From the NCBI GenBank assembly GCA_965246745.1, contig OZ251980.1, forward strand, positions 992,001 to 1,056,000: a stretch of 64,000 nt of DNA, read 5' to 3'. Every line of letters begins with the position of its first letter. The first letter of the stretch is position 1. The notes under the pieces are model-generated. The model was not told where the DNA came from and made no database searches. It saw only the letters and a program-made list of their open reading frames with translations. The position numbers and the translations under genes were made by a program. This stretch comes from JANXMY01 sp965246745. GTDB taxonomy: Bacteria > Armatimonadota > Armatimonadia > Armatimonadales > Capsulimonadaceae. Shown here one piece after another: positions 47,852 to 55,949 of this stretch.

Positions 47852-48323
47852 ATTTTAAAAGCAGTTCCATAAACACATCGGCGCGTGCATACGGGGAGAC
47901 AGGGCGCTCTTCAGAAGCGAGGTGCCGGAAGCCGGCCGACTCGTAAAGGCGCAGCGCGGGAGCCAGATTGGAATTGCTTTCCAGGTACAGCCGCGCCGCG
48001 CCCTCGGCCCGCGCCCACGCAATCGCCGCGTCCAGCAGCCTGCGCCCGGCTCCCCGCCCCTGCATGGCGGGAGCGACCGCCATTTTGGCGACTTCGTAGG
48101 CGAGGTCCGGCATCGGCAGCAGCGCGACGCAGCCTATCGTGTCGCCGCCCAAATCCGCCACGAAGATTTGGCCGCCGGGCGCTAAGATTTTGCCCTCCGG
48201 GTCGGACAGCGTCGCTTCATCTTTCGGCTCGACGTGAAAATAGGTATTCAGCCAGTGCAGGTTGAGGTCACGGAACGCGGCGGCATCGGCGGGCGCAAAG
48301 GGGCGAATAATGATTTCGGACAC
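47850..48323 (-). CDS. GNAT acetyltransferase
   Basis: A 157-residue single-domain GNAT enzyme: IIIRPFAPADAAAFRDLNLH at the start, acetyl-CoA loop VAPAMQGRGAGRRLLDAAIA (Q-G-R-G-x-G) near 85 and YLESNSNLAPALRLYESAGF near residue 113. GTG start at 48323 with GGAGGAG upstream. Its stop overlaps the operator of the next operon by two bases. The acceptor is unknown. Confidence 0.85.
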   Translation of the reverse strand: MSEIIIRPFAPADAAAFRDLNLHWLNTYFHVEPKDEATLSDPEGKILAPGGQIFVADLGGDTIGCVALLPMPDLAYEVAKMAVAPAMQGRGAGRRLLDAAIAWARAEGAARLYLESNSNLAPALRLYESAGFRHLASEERPVSPYARADVFMELLLK

Positions 48324-48332
48324 TTGCTCCTC

Positions 48333-49109
48333 CTAACGCCTGAAAATATCCCAGGCGAAGCGCAGAATGATCGCCGCCAGCACGACTAAAAACAGCACGC
48401 GGACAAACGCGCTGCCTTTGGCAACGGCCAGGCGGGTGCCGAGCACCGAGCCGCCGATGTTGCACAGCGCCATCGGCAGGGCCAGCGCGTACAATAAATG
48501 GCCGGTCAGGCCGAACAGCAGCACGGCGGCCAGATTGGTGGAGGCGTTGACGACTTTGGCCGACGCCGAGGCCGTCAGAAAATCGAAGCCGAAGACGCCG
48601 ATAAACGCGAAAATGAGAAACGAGCCGGTGCCGGGTCCGAAAAAGCCGTCATAGAACCCGAGCGCGGCCCCAATGCCGAGACCCGCCCAGCGTCGGGCTT
48701 GCGGTGTCAGCTTCGGCGCATGGACCGACCCGAAATCTTTGCGCCGGAAGACGTACCCCGCGACGGCGATCAGCAAGACCAAAATCACCGGCTTCAGTGC
48801 GCCCGGCTGCACCAGGGTCACCGCCTTTGCGCCCAGCCCGGCGCAGACAAACGCCGCCCCCGCCGCCGGCGCAAGCGTCCGCCAGTCCAGCCGCACATGC
48901 CGCGCATACTGCCGCGCCGCCACGGAAGTCCCGGCAATCGAGACCAGCTTGTTGGTCCCGAACACCGTCGCCAGCGCGGTCTGCGGCAGGAAAACAAGCA
49001 TCGCCGGAAGCTGAATCAGCCCGCCGCCCCCGACCGCCGAGTCCATAAACCCGGCCAGAAACGAAAAGCCGCACAGCGGCAGCCGCGTGGACAGCAGCGG
49101 AAAGTGCAT
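48333..49109 (-). CDS. TSUP family sulfite/sulfonate exporter (TauE/SafE)
   Basis: A 258-residue protein with seven or eight membrane helices. FLAGFMDSAVGGGGLIQLPA at residues 18-37 is the first TSUP repeat motif and DGFFGPGTGSFLIFAFIGVF near 155 is the second. Family members move sulfite, sulfoacetate or related anions. It is followed by the GNAT gene 10 nt later and preceded without a gap by xisI. Confidence 0.9.
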   Translation of the reverse strand: MHFPLLSTRLPLCGFSFLAGFMDSAVGGGGLIQLPAMLVFLPQTALATVFGTNKLVSIAGTSVAARQYARHVRLDWRTLAPAAGAAFVCAGLGAKAVTLVQPGALKPVILVLLIAVAGYVFRRKDFGSVHAPKLTPQARRWAGLGIGAALGFYDGFFGPGTGSFLIFAFIGVFGFDFLTASASAKVVNASTNLAAVLLFGLTGHLLYALALPMALCNIGGSVLGTRLAVAKGSAFVRVLFLVVLAAIILRFAWDIFRR

Positions 49110-49448
49110 CTAGGCGACCCCATAGCCGGTGTGGGGGCGGACGCCTGCCGAGTGGAATGCCAGCACGATGTCGGATTTCGGGATGCCGGCATCTTCGAGG
49201 TCGTAAGTGACCCCGTCTTCGGTGCCGTCGCGCTGTATCCAGATTTTGCCGCCCTGAATGTCCACATGCACCAGGCAGAAATGCAGCCGGTACGTCGGCT
49301 CTTTCCAGCCGACCGACATCACCAGGTAGCGGTCGTTGACCGTATCAAAGACCGCCTCGTGAGCGATTGCAGGGTTGGAGTAGGGAATGTCTGCAATCGC
49401 CGTCAGGACATCCTGAACGGTGCGCCGGTAAAAGTCTAGCGTTTCCAT
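49110..49448 (-). CDS. XisI family protein
   Basis: A 112-residue XisI protein: the conserved YDTVNDRYLVMSVGW-like core (VFDTVNDRYLVMSVGWKEPT at residues 33-52), YRLHFCLVHVDIQGGKIWIQ near 53 and IPKSDIVLAFHSAGVRPHTG at the end. XisI is one of two genes, with XisH, needed for excision of the fdxN element in cyanobacteria; both are also common outside elements. XisH is absent here. Stop is immediately before the TSUP start. Confidence 0.88.
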   Translation of the reverse strand: METLDFYRRTVQDVLTAIADIPYSNPAIAHEAVFDTVNDRYLVMSVGWKEPTYRLHFCLVHVDIQGGKIWIQRDGTEDGVTYDLEDAGIPKSDIVLAFHSAGVRPHTGYGVA

Positions 49449-49457
49449 GTGGGCCTT

Positions 49458-49484
49458 TCCACCGGCACTGCAGGTGCCGGTTGC
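49458..49484. other. Hairpin upstream of xisI
   Basis: ACCGGCACTGCAGGTGCCGGT folds as an 8-bp stem with a 5-nt loop in the 57-nt spacer between the FAD-enzyme and xisI genes. On the minus strand it follows the FAD gene and may terminate it, but it has no T-run. Confidence 0.5.
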
Positions 49485-49505
49485 CTCTCGATGTCAGTTT
49501 GCACT

Positions 49506-50861
49506 CTAAATCTGCGCTCCCTGCGCGTTCAATCGCCGCCGGAGTTCATCGGTGTCTACGCGCCGGGGTGTGACTCCCGTTTCCAAGCAGAGGGCGGCGG
49601 CAAGGCCCGCCGCTTCGCCGAGGGCGCGGCAGTTCTGCTGGATACGCACGGCGGCCTGCGCGGCGAAGGTCGCGGACAGGCAGCGGCCGGCGACCAGTAA
49701 GTTTTCGATGCCGACGGGCAGCAGGCACCGATACGGGATTTCGTGGTAGTGGCCCGGCGGCAGGTGCTTCATCACGAGGCCGCCTTTGGCTTTGGTGCTG
49801 TGGATGTCAATCGGATACGAGTTGCGGGCGACGGCATCGGGGAACCGCGCTTCGGTGAGATAATCTTCCTCGGTCAGCGTGTAATCGCCGGCAATGCGCC
49901 GGGATTCCCGAATACCCACCATCGGCGCAATCGTGCCGATGTACGACGCTTCAAAGCCGCGCACCGAAGTCTTGAAAAACTTGGCGATGCGCCGTATTTT
50001 TTGGCGTCCGACCGTCTGCGCTTTGGAGAGGTCCCACGGGTCGGTGGCGGACAGCGCGGACAGGCGCGGACAGTTGAAGGCCAGCTCGCCGGGCCGTCCG
50101 AGCATGGAAAAGAATTGCAGGTAGCCGAGATCGTCCTCCGCCAGCACCCCCGCGCCGACGGCTTCGGCAATCAATGGTCCGAGCGGCGTCGCTTTCGCTT
50201 CCCCGGTGCCGATCTCAAACAGCGGCGGGCGGGCATAGCAGTTCATGCCCAGCTTATCGGCCAAAAACGCCGCCGCCCGCTCCTGGTCCACGCCCGCCAG
50301 CGCAAATCTCAGTGTCATCGGCTGGTTTTGTCCGTCGTCGGGGTCGCCGACGGCGCACGGAACGCCCGCCCGGAACGACACATCGGCATCGCCGGTGCAG
50401 TCAATGGTCACTTGGGCGTCAATCCGCTGCCGCCCCGCTTTGTTTTCAATCACAACTCCCGTCAGCCGCCCGCCCTCGACAACCGCATCGCTGATAAGTG
50501 TGTGGTACAGCACCCGCGCCCCGGACTCTGCCAGCAGGTCATCTAAAACTAAGGCCAGCGTCACGGGATTGAACCACAGCAAGTCCCCGGACTGCTCCGT
50601 CGGCGGCGGGTCGTATTGGGCCGCCCGGTGCAGAATGGCATCGTTGATCCCGTGAGTCAGCGACTCTTTGAGGATTTTATTGGGCATCATCGGCGTCACC
50701 CACCCCGCCGACTGCGTCCCGCCAAGCTGCCCCATGCCCTCGACGACCAGCACATCCGCCCCGGCCTGCGCCGCCGCAATCGCCGCGATCACCCCCGCCG
50801 TGCCGCCGCCGCAGACAAGAACGCCGCAGGTGGCGGCGAGCGGAAGAGTATTAAATGTCAT
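49506..50861 (-). CDS. FAD-dependent oxidoreductase (PF12831-like)
   Basis: A 451-residue flavoprotein. The FAD-binding motif GVLVCGGGTAGVIAAIAAAQ is at residues 13-32 with VEGMGQLGGTQSAGWV near 40. NPVTLALVLDDLLAESGARV near 95 and TIDCTGDADVSFRAG near 153 are family blocks, and GRCLSATFAAQAAVRIQQNC near 392 closes the FAD site. Members oxidise alcohols or act on small metabolites; the substrate is unknown. No ribosome-binding site is seen before the ATG. Confidence 0.87.
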   Translation of the reverse strand: MTFNTLPLAATCGVLVCGGGTAGVIAAIAAAQAGADVLVVEGMGQLGGTQSAGWVTPMMPNKILKESLTHGINDAILHRAAQYDPPPTEQSGDLLWFNPVTLALVLDDLLAESGARVLYHTLISDAVVEGGRLTGVVIENKAGRQRIDAQVTIDCTGDADVSFRAGVPCAVGDPDDGQNQPMTLRFALAGVDQERAAAFLADKLGMNCYARPPLFEIGTGEAKATPLGPLIAEAVGAGVLAEDDLGYLQFFSMLGRPGELAFNCPRLSALSATDPWDLSKAQTVGRQKIRRIAKFFKTSVRGFEASYIGTIAPMVGIRESRRIAGDYTLTEEDYLTEARFPDAVARNSYPIDIHSTKAKGGLVMKHLPPGHYHEIPYRCLLPVGIENLLVAGRCLSATFAAQAAVRIQQNCRALGEAAGLAAALCLETGVTPRRVDTDELRRRLNAQGAQI

Positions 50862-50885
50862 TGGAATATCTTTGCCAAATCAGGG

Positions 50886-50891
50886 TATAAT
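50886..50891 (+). promoter_or_regulatory. -10 box for the candidate structured RNA
   Basis: A perfect TATAAT on the plus strand in the divergent gap upstream of the FAD-enzyme gene. The -35 is weak. The predicted start is near 50898. Confidence 0.5.
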
Positions 50892-50897
50892 CACGGC

Positions 50898-51012
50898 GTC
50901 AATGGCCTGTGAGCGAACTGTCGCCTCCCCGTCAAAACGGGGCCAGTATGGATGCGTGCATGGCACACCTGCGGAAACGCTTCTTTGCCTAGCGAGCAGG
51001 CCGAACTTTTTC
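50898..51012 (+). ncRNA. Candidate structured small RNA
   Basis: The 166-nt gap between the FAD gene and the DUF3800 gene has a plus-strand TATAAT and a run of compact stems: CCCCGTCAAAACGGGG (50927-50942), GTGCATGGCAC (50956-50966) and GCGGAAACGC with a GNRA tetraloop (50971-50980). GGCCTG (50904-50909) can close the whole with CAGGCC (50997-51002), followed by TTTTTC. No gene lies downstream on that strand, so a stand-alone RNA is likelier than a riboswitch. I could not match it to a known RNA class. A 41-codon reading frame overlaps, but has no ribosome-binding site. Confidence 0.4.
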
Positions 51013-51027
51013 ATTTCTCCGCTTTAA

Positions 51028-51660
51028 TTACTCCGGCAAAACCTGCACCGAGATTTCCCGGTGCTTTATTATTTTGCGGAACTCGCCCGCGTTGCCTTTT
51101 TCTTCCCGAAAGGAGCGAGCCACTGCGCCGCACACCATGTCCGCGAGCTGCAATAAATTGCTGCGACTGGAATCACCGGCGGTCACACGCCGAATGCGCT
51201 GCGGGCTTGTCCCCTGGGTGTTGATCTTGGTTTTCAGGTAACTTGCCAGTTGACGCTGAAACTTTCGCCCGCCGCTGGCGTCTATCTTGACAATCGCCTC
51301 ATCTAAGTAAGGCTTCGCGCTCTCAAATACCAGTCCGCAGACATAGCGGTAGAACGCATCCGTTGTCGGAAAGCCCTTCGGAAAGAGTTTGGCTTTGTTG
51401 ATCACAAAACCGAAGTAAAAGAAGTTGTACGGGACAACCGCTTCCAAAAACGCCCGGCGAACCGCGTCACTGTTTTCTTTAAAGTGGAATTCGAATTCTA
51501 TAGGTTTTCTGAGTTCTCGCCGCAGCAGTGTAATCCGATCATCCGCCGCCTGCGCTTCGTCATTTTCCTCAAATACGACCAGCACAACAGCGAATAAGTC
51601 GCTTGAGCCTTTCGCAAGCTGAAGGCCCGTATCTCCCGACTCATCTACGAACACCAGCAT
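51028..51660 (-). CDS. DUF3800 protein
   Basis: A 210-residue protein. MLVFVDESGDTGLQLAKGSS at the start and SNLLQLADMVCGAVARSFRE near residue 175 are the DUF3800 hallmarks, which suggest an RNase H-like metal site (DESG, D). The family is frequent in defence islands and is suspected of nuclease activity; this is not proven. The region is AT-richer than its flanks. It ends opposite the candidate RNA. Confidence 0.82.
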   Translation of the reverse strand: MLVFVDESGDTGLQLAKGSSDLFAVVLVVFEENDEAQAADDRITLLRRELRKPIEFEFHFKENSDAVRRAFLEAVVPYNFFYFGFVINKAKLFPKGFPTTDAFYRYVCGLVFESAKPYLDEAIVKIDASGGRKFQRQLASYLKTKINTQGTSPQRIRRVTAGDSSRSNLLQLADMVCGAVARSFREEKGNAGEFRKIIKHREISVQVLPE

Positions 51661-51780
51661 TTAGATCTGTTCCCGCTGACGCCTGCTTCTCAAAGTCAGT
51701 CGGCACATCCGCCCCTGCCGACGCCGTCGCAATCGCCGCAGGTGGCGGCAAGAAGCAAGTTTCCGTAATTGTTTGTCATG
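51661..51780. other. Spacer, no clear gene
   Basis: A 120-nt spacer. GCCGCAGGTGGCGGCAAGAAG near 51732 resembles the reverse region around 50824 of the FAD gene, perhaps a duplicated scrap. No convincing ORF, promoter or RNA is seen. Confidence 0.4.
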
Positions 51781-52455
51781 TCAGTCTGTTCTGCGAAGTG
51801 TCAGTGCGGCGGCTTCAGCAAGCGGCAGGCTAGTTGCATTGTAAGGCTCTGCATCCACAGCTACGACAATTGCATCAGTCTGTCCATCTGTGGTCACATA
51901 GTGAAAGCCATGAATAATGTGGGAGTCATTTGTGTCAGCATGATATCTGGCATACAAGTCGGTAAGACTGGCAGTGTATTTGAAGTACTCACGACTCAAC
52001 TCCAATCCATTAGCCTTACCATTTTCGATGTCCGACTTAGTCAAGTTCGGTTTCCCATCAAGGCCACCATTACTGTTAAGCAACTCGTCAGGGGTGCCAG
52101 TATGATAGCCGGACGCGGCAGAACCGATGATGACGAACAAAATCAAAAATGTTCCATCTGAACGGGTTGGACTTTTGAGCGTGTATGAAGTGATACTTCC
52201 CCTATCAGATAATGTCTTCGGCGTGAAAGACTTGAAGCCTACCGGAACACGCATACTGAAGCCGCCGAATTGCCGCGCCGGACCGAGCTGAGACAAAAGT
52301 TTTGGGTCCGGCTTCCACTGGGACGAGTCACCAATGTCTGCTTTTTTATGAATGGCCTTTTTGCTGTGACTGACAGGCGCTTTTGCTTGCGTGGCGGAAG
52401 CAAAAAGCCCGCCGATGAGCAGCGCTGCGGCTCCTCGGAAGAAAAGGTTGGTCAT
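51781..52455 (-). CDS. Hypothetical secreted protein
   Basis: A 224-residue protein. GAGAGGA precedes the ATG at 52455, giving a signal peptide (FFRGAAALLIGGLFASATQA). The mature part is polar with GFSMRVPVGFKSFTPKTLSD and GTPDELLNSNGGLDGKPNLT, and ends VPLAEAAALTLRRTD-like. No family is recognised. The gene is AT-richer than its neighbours, so it may be recently acquired. It probably resides in the periplasm. Confidence 0.65.
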   Translation of the reverse strand: MTNLFFRGAAALLIGGLFASATQAKAPVSHSKKAIHKKADIGDSSQWKPDPKLLSQLGPARQFGGFSMRVPVGFKSFTPKTLSDRGSITSYTLKSPTRSDGTFLILFVIIGSAASGYHTGTPDELLNSNGGLDGKPNLTKSDIENGKANGLELSREYFKYTASLTDLYARYHADTNDSHIIHGFHYVTTDGQTDAIVVAVDAEPYNATSLPLAEAAALTLRRTD

Positions 52456-52477
52456 GAAAATCCTCTCAATGTGACGC

Positions 52478-53242
52478 CTATAGCGCCGCAGGGTCTTGTT
52501 TATAAAAATCACGCAACACGTCGTACAATTCCGAATGCGTGGCTTGCAGCTCCCGCGCACTCTCGAAGAAGCTTTCGGTGGCGACGGCGAAGAACTCGGC
52601 GGGGTTGGCTGCGCCGTAAGGGTTCAGCACGTCGCGAAAACCCGCCTGCGTCCGCTCCACCAAACTTGCATACTCGGTGCTCATTACCCGCGACCATGCT
52701 TCAATCTGGGCGTCGGTTTCGAGATACGGCGCACCGTCCGCCGCGCCGTCGCGCATGTCGAGCTTATGCGCGAACTCGTGCAGGACGACGTTTTGGCCGT
52801 CACGGGCACGGAGATTGGCCTGGACATCGGCCCACGAGACGATCACCGGCCCTTGCAAGGCCGCCTGCCCGGCCAGCGGCAGGACTTGTTCGGCGAAGAC
52901 CCCGCGCGTTTCCATGCGGCGCTCGGTGACCAAAAAGCCCTGCGGGTAGACGATAATCGTCTCGACATTCGGGAAATAGTCGCCGTCAAAGCCCAGCACG
53001 AGCCGGGCGGCGTGGGCGGCGACCGTGACTTTGATTTCGTCGGTCAGCATTAGCCCGCCGGCCCCTTCCCAGTCTTTTTCGGCGACAAGAATGCGCGTCG
53101 TGTCCCGCAGTGTTTGCCGCTGTGCTTCGGGCAGGCGCGAGTAGGCGGGGACATTGACTTGCAGACAACGAAGCCAGGCGGCGGGAAACGGCGAGGCTAA
53201 GAGTTCCTGCCGGTGATGGGATTTTGACCACGGAAAGTTCAT
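52478..53242 (-). CDS. mtfA: MtfA-type zinc peptidase
   Basis: A 254-residue protein. VVLHEFAHKLDMRDGAADGA at about residues 157-176 has the HEXXH zinc motif and the family's KLDM signature, with YVSW-like VSWADV before it. GFRDVLNPYGAANPAEFFAVATESFFE near 210 carries the third ligand (E). MtfA cleaves regulatory proteins and binds the glucose repressor Mlc in enterobacteria; the role here is unknown. Start at 53242 is set by a leaderless promoter; a longer upstream frame is rejected. Confidence 0.87.
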   Translation of the reverse strand: MNFPWSKSHHRQELLASPFPAAWLRCLQVNVPAYSRLPEAQRQTLRDTTRILVAEKDWEGAGGLMLTDEIKVTVAAHAARLVLGFDGDYFPNVETIIVYPQGFLVTERRMETRGVFAEQVLPLAGQAALQGPVIVSWADVQANLRARDGQNVVLHEFAHKLDMRDGAADGAPYLETDAQIEAWSRVMSTEYASLVERTQAGFRDVLNPYGAANPAEFFAVATESFFESARELQATHSELYDVLRDFYKQDPAAL

Positions 53243-53249
53243 CGCGGTT

Positions 53250-53278
53250 ATGATACCAGAATGGGGCGGGAATGGAAA
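53250..53278 (-). promoter_or_regulatory. Promoter for leaderless mtfA transcript
   Basis: On the minus strand TTTCCA (53273-53278), a 17-nt spacer and TATCAT (53250-53255), then 7 nt and the ATG at 53242. Confidence 0.6.
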
Positions 53279-53317
53279 CAGAACGAAGACGGGGCGGTTC
53301 CTCCCCGCCCCGTCAAT

Positions 53318-53365
53318 GTTCATCAAAAACTCTATTTATCAAAAACCCTGTTCATCAAAAACCCT
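53318..53365. repeat. Three 16-bp tandem repeats upstream of hemolysin III
   Basis: GTTCATCAAAAACTCT, ATTTATCAAAAACCCT and GTTCATCAAAAACCCT follow head to tail. They occupy the region where a -35 for the next gene would be. Confidence 0.9.
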
Positions 53366-53376
53366 CTCGCGTGGGG

Positions 53377-53382
53377 TATGCT
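53377..53382 (+). promoter_or_regulatory. -10 box for leaderless hemolysin III transcript
   Basis: TATGCT, then 6 nt (TTGCGT) and the ATG at 53389. No Shine-Dalgarno sequence. Confidence 0.6.
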
Positions 53383-53388
53383 TTGCGT

Positions 53389-54051
53389 ATGACTGAACGA
53401 ATCAAACGCTTTTGGATACGGGAGCCGTTTTGCGGACTTTCGCACGGCCTCGGCGCGGCCCTGTCGGTCGCGGCATTGGTCGCTTTGCTGATCCTCGCAG
53501 ACGGCAAGCTCTGGCAGACGGTGTCGTTTGCCGTGTTCGGCGTGAGCCTGATTGTGCTGTATACGGCCTCGACGCTGTACCATTCGCTGTGGGTGAAGCC
53601 GAAGCAGATACTCGCGCTGATGCGCTTTGACCATGTGGCGATCTTTTTGCTGATTGCCGGCACTTACGCCCCGGTCTGCCTGGTCGGGCTGCGGGGGGCG
53701 TGGGGGTGGAGTTTGTTCGGGGTGGAATACGGCCTGGCGCTGATTGGGATCGTGTGCAGCCTGGTTTGGAAAGGCTTCCCGGATTGGGTCAGAATTGCGA
53801 TTTATGTGGTGATGGGCTGGCTGATTATGATCGCCATTGTGCCCGCCGCGCGGGTGCTCGGCCCGGTGGGGATCGCCTGGCTGTTTGCCGGCGGCGCGGC
53901 CTACTCGGTCGGCACGGTGGTGTTTGCGACCGACAAGCCGCACCTGTGGCCCGGCAAGTTCAGCGCCCACGATTTATGGCACATTTTCGTACTTGCGGGA
54001 AGCGCGTGTCACTTTGTGCTGATGGCGGTCGTGCTGGCCCCGATGCTGTAG
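53389..54051 (+). CDS. Hemolysin III family (HlyIII/YqfA) membrane protein
   Basis: A 220-residue protein with seven membrane helices. EPFCGLSHGLGAALSVAALV, STLYHSLW near residue 62, MRFDHVAIFLLIAGTYAPVC near 79 and FSAHDLWHIFVLAGSACHFV near 190 hold the conserved H, D and S residues of the PAQR/CREST superfamily. Despite the name, most members are not proven hemolysins; some act in lipid homeostasis or hydrolysis. Start set by the leaderless promoter. A terminator follows. Confidence 0.9.
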   Translation: MTERIKRFWIREPFCGLSHGLGAALSVAALVALLILADGKLWQTVSFAVFGVSLIVLYTASTLYHSLWVKPKQILALMRFDHVAIFLLIAGTYAPVCLVGLRGAWGWSLFGVEYGLALIGIVCSLVWKGFPDWVRIAIYVVMGWLIMIAIVPAARVLGPVGIAWLFAGGAAYSVGTVVFATDKPHLWPGKFSAHDLWHIFVLAGSACHFVLMAVVLAPML

Positions 54052-54062
54052 GGGCCGGCCTG

Positions 54063-54090
54063 CTCCTGCTTTGCAGGAGTGCTTCTTTTC
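54063..54090 (+). terminator. Intrinsic terminator after the hemolysin III gene
   Basis: A 7-bp stem CTCCTGC-TTT-GCAGGAG (54063-54079) followed by TGCTTCTTTT. Confidence 0.75.
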
Positions 54091-54093
54091 GGT

Positions 54094-55050
54094 TTATTCC
54101 GGCGGGCTTTCATCGCCGCCGCTTTGGGGAGGCACTCCGCGATGCGGGGCAGGCGGGGTTCTTGCCGGGGACTGCGCTTCGGCCGGGCCGCGCTCGCTCG
54201 GCAGATTGACAATCGCGCCGCCGGGGACGCCCACAATCTCGATGTCTTTGATGTGCCGGAACTTGACCAATCTCGGGGTCAGCGACGCCGCGCGGATTTG
54301 GGCGGCCTGCGCCTCTGCCTGGGCGGCGAGAATGGCTCGCTGATTGGTGATGGCGTTGAGCTGCATGTTCAGTGTGGAAAGCCGCAGGTTTTGCTGGGCT
54401 TCCAGCCGGGTCCGCAGGGCGGTCACGGTAGCCTCGTCCGGGTAAACCGCGCGGATACGCACTTCGTCTACCACAATGGCGTCCGGGTTGAAGCGCGTGT
54501 TAAGCTGGTTCAAAGCATACGCCGCCGCCTGCTTTTTGCCGTCGCCGGTCATCACATCCGCCGTGTTTTTGAGGCCGAAGGCGTCCACAACCGCCTGGCG
54601 GAACGCCGGGCGAAGCTGCTTTTCCTCGAAGTCGCTGAAGTCTGTGAACTGGGTCCGGTACTTGCTGTACAAGCTGACAATCTGCTCCGGGTGCCGGGGG
54701 TCATAATTGATGTGGTACGAGACCGAGCAGTCCACATGCAGCGTGTTGGAGCTGAGGGTGTTGACCATGACGCTGTCGTCGCCTTGATGCGAGCCTTCGG
54801 TGTCGTCTTTGACCATGGTGTAGGTCCGCAGGTGGGTCGGGATTTCGATCATCTGATTGCCGGAAAACGGCGGCTGCGGGTTGAAGCCGGCATGGCGGAC
54901 ATGGGGGTCCACTGCGCCGGAGTAGTGGTTGATGATCAGCGCGACATTGCCGGGCTTGACGACCACCCCGCTGCTGCTCCGCCCGCAGCCGGTGAGGGCA
55001 AGCGCCGCCCCGAGAGCGGCCAGGGTCAGTAGTGACGCGCGTGTGTTCAT
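54094..55050 (-). CDS. SPFH/Band 7 domain lipoprotein
   Basis: A 318-residue protein. Lipobox AALALTGC at residues 16-23, then the SPFH domain (VKPGNVALIINHYSGAVDPH at about 31-50, LHVDCSVSYHINYDPRHPEQ near 105, FNPDAIVVDEVRIRAVYPDE near 190) and a coiled coil (LNAITNQRAILAAQAEAQAA) near 230. The C-terminal 50 residues are Pro-rich. It is paralogous to the next gene, suggesting a hetero-oligomeric membrane scaffold on the outer face of the membrane. Function unknown. Confidence 0.85.
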   Translation of the reverse strand: MNTRASLLTLAALGAALALTGCGRSSSGVVVKPGNVALIINHYSGAVDPHVRHAGFNPQPPFSGNQMIEIPTHLRTYTMVKDDTEGSHQGDDSVMVNTLSSNTLHVDCSVSYHINYDPRHPEQIVSLYSKYRTQFTDFSDFEEKQLRPAFRQAVVDAFGLKNTADVMTGDGKKQAAAYALNQLNTRFNPDAIVVDEVRIRAVYPDEATVTALRTRLEAQQNLRLSTLNMQLNAITNQRAILAAQAEAQAAQIRAASLTPRLVKFRHIKDIEIVGVPGGAIVNLPSERGPAEAQSPARTPPAPHRGVPPQSGGDESPPE

Positions 55051-55076
55051 AATGCCTCGTTTTGATCGTGTGGTGC

Positions 55077-55949
55077 TTACTTGTTCAGCAGGCTCATCAG
55101 GTCTTTCGACGGCAGGTAAAGTTTTTTCACCTGGCCGAGTTCCTGGTCCTGCAAGTACAGGTCGGTCAGCGTGCTGTTTTGCAGGCGGTTGACTTCGGCA
55201 TCGGCCCGCGCCTGCTGAAGCAGCGTTTCGTTGTCAATGCGCTGCTGCTGCAAGGCAAGCCGGGCATTGGAAATCTCCTGCTGCTTGGCGAGTGTGGACG
55301 ACAGCAGTTTTTTGGTCTGCGCGTCCTGCTCGATCCCCCGCACCATGAAGTTTGAGAAGACGATCCCCTGCGGCCCCCATTCGTCGTTCAAAAGCTCCAA
55401 AGCCTGCCGCTCGGTTTCCTGCTTGCCCGCCGTGGTCAGCGCTTTCATCGTGTTCATGTCGCCCATGGCGTAATTCACCGCTTCTTTCACCGCCGGCTCA
55501 AGCTGCACAGCCTCGAACTCCCCGGTGTTCTCAAACTGCTCGTGGAACCGGCCCCAAAGATCGTCGGCTTTGTCGGGGTCAATATGGTACTGACAGCTTA
55601 CGTCCACGGTTAAAATGTTGGTCGGCGTGTTGACTTGAACGGCGCGGGGGACGACCTGCCCGGCGCTGTTCTGGTCGGAGTTGGTCAGCGAGATTGTCCG
55701 CTGCATGGTCGGGACTTCGATGACGGTTTCCCAGGGGCCGTTGTAGTGGGTTCCCGCGCTCATGTACTTCGGCTCCAAGCTGCCGGTGTAGGTGTCCAGC
55801 ACCAGGCCGATGTTGCCCGGCTCGATATGAGTCGGCCCGGCGGCATGCCCGCCCGCCGACAGCGAGAAAATCAAGTACGCGGCGAGGGCGGCCAGCGCCA
55901 GCGTGAGACTTCCGAGGATTTTCGTGCGCTTTGACATTCCTGTTGACAT
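55077..55949 (-). CDS. SPFH/Band 7 domain protein, membrane-anchored
   Basis: A 290-residue protein with one N-terminal anchor (ILGSLTLALAALAAYLIFSL). The SPFH domain runs to about residue 190 (IEPGNIGLVLDTYTGSLEPK, ILTVDVSCQYHIDPDKADDL), followed by a coiled coil (LAKQQEISNARLALQQQRID) and a short end, YLPSKDLMSLLNK. The second ATG (55949) is chosen because the AGGAG is 5 nt before it. It overlaps the stop of the upstream gene (ATGA). Likely partner of the lipoprotein paralogue. Confidence 0.87.
   Translation of the reverse strand: MSTGMSKRTKILGSLTLALAALAAYLIFSLSAGGHAAGPTHIEPGNIGLVLDTYTGSLEPKYMSAGTHYNGPWETVIEVPTMQRTISLTNSDQNSAGQVVPRAVQVNTPTNILTVDVSCQYHIDPDKADDLWGRFHEQFENTGEFEAVQLEPAVKEAVNYAMGDMNTMKALTTAGKQETERQALELLNDEWGPQGIVFSNFMVRGIEQDAQTKKLLSSTLAKQQEISNARLALQQQRIDNETLLQQARADAEVNRLQNSTLTDLYLQDQELGQVKKLYLPSKDLMSLLNK

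Noticed and set aside
50898..51012. SRP RNA, tmRNA, RNase P or a known riboswitch in the 50.9 kb gap
   Set aside because: The conserved cores of these RNAs are not present; only generic stems are seen, so it is kept as an unassigned candidate.
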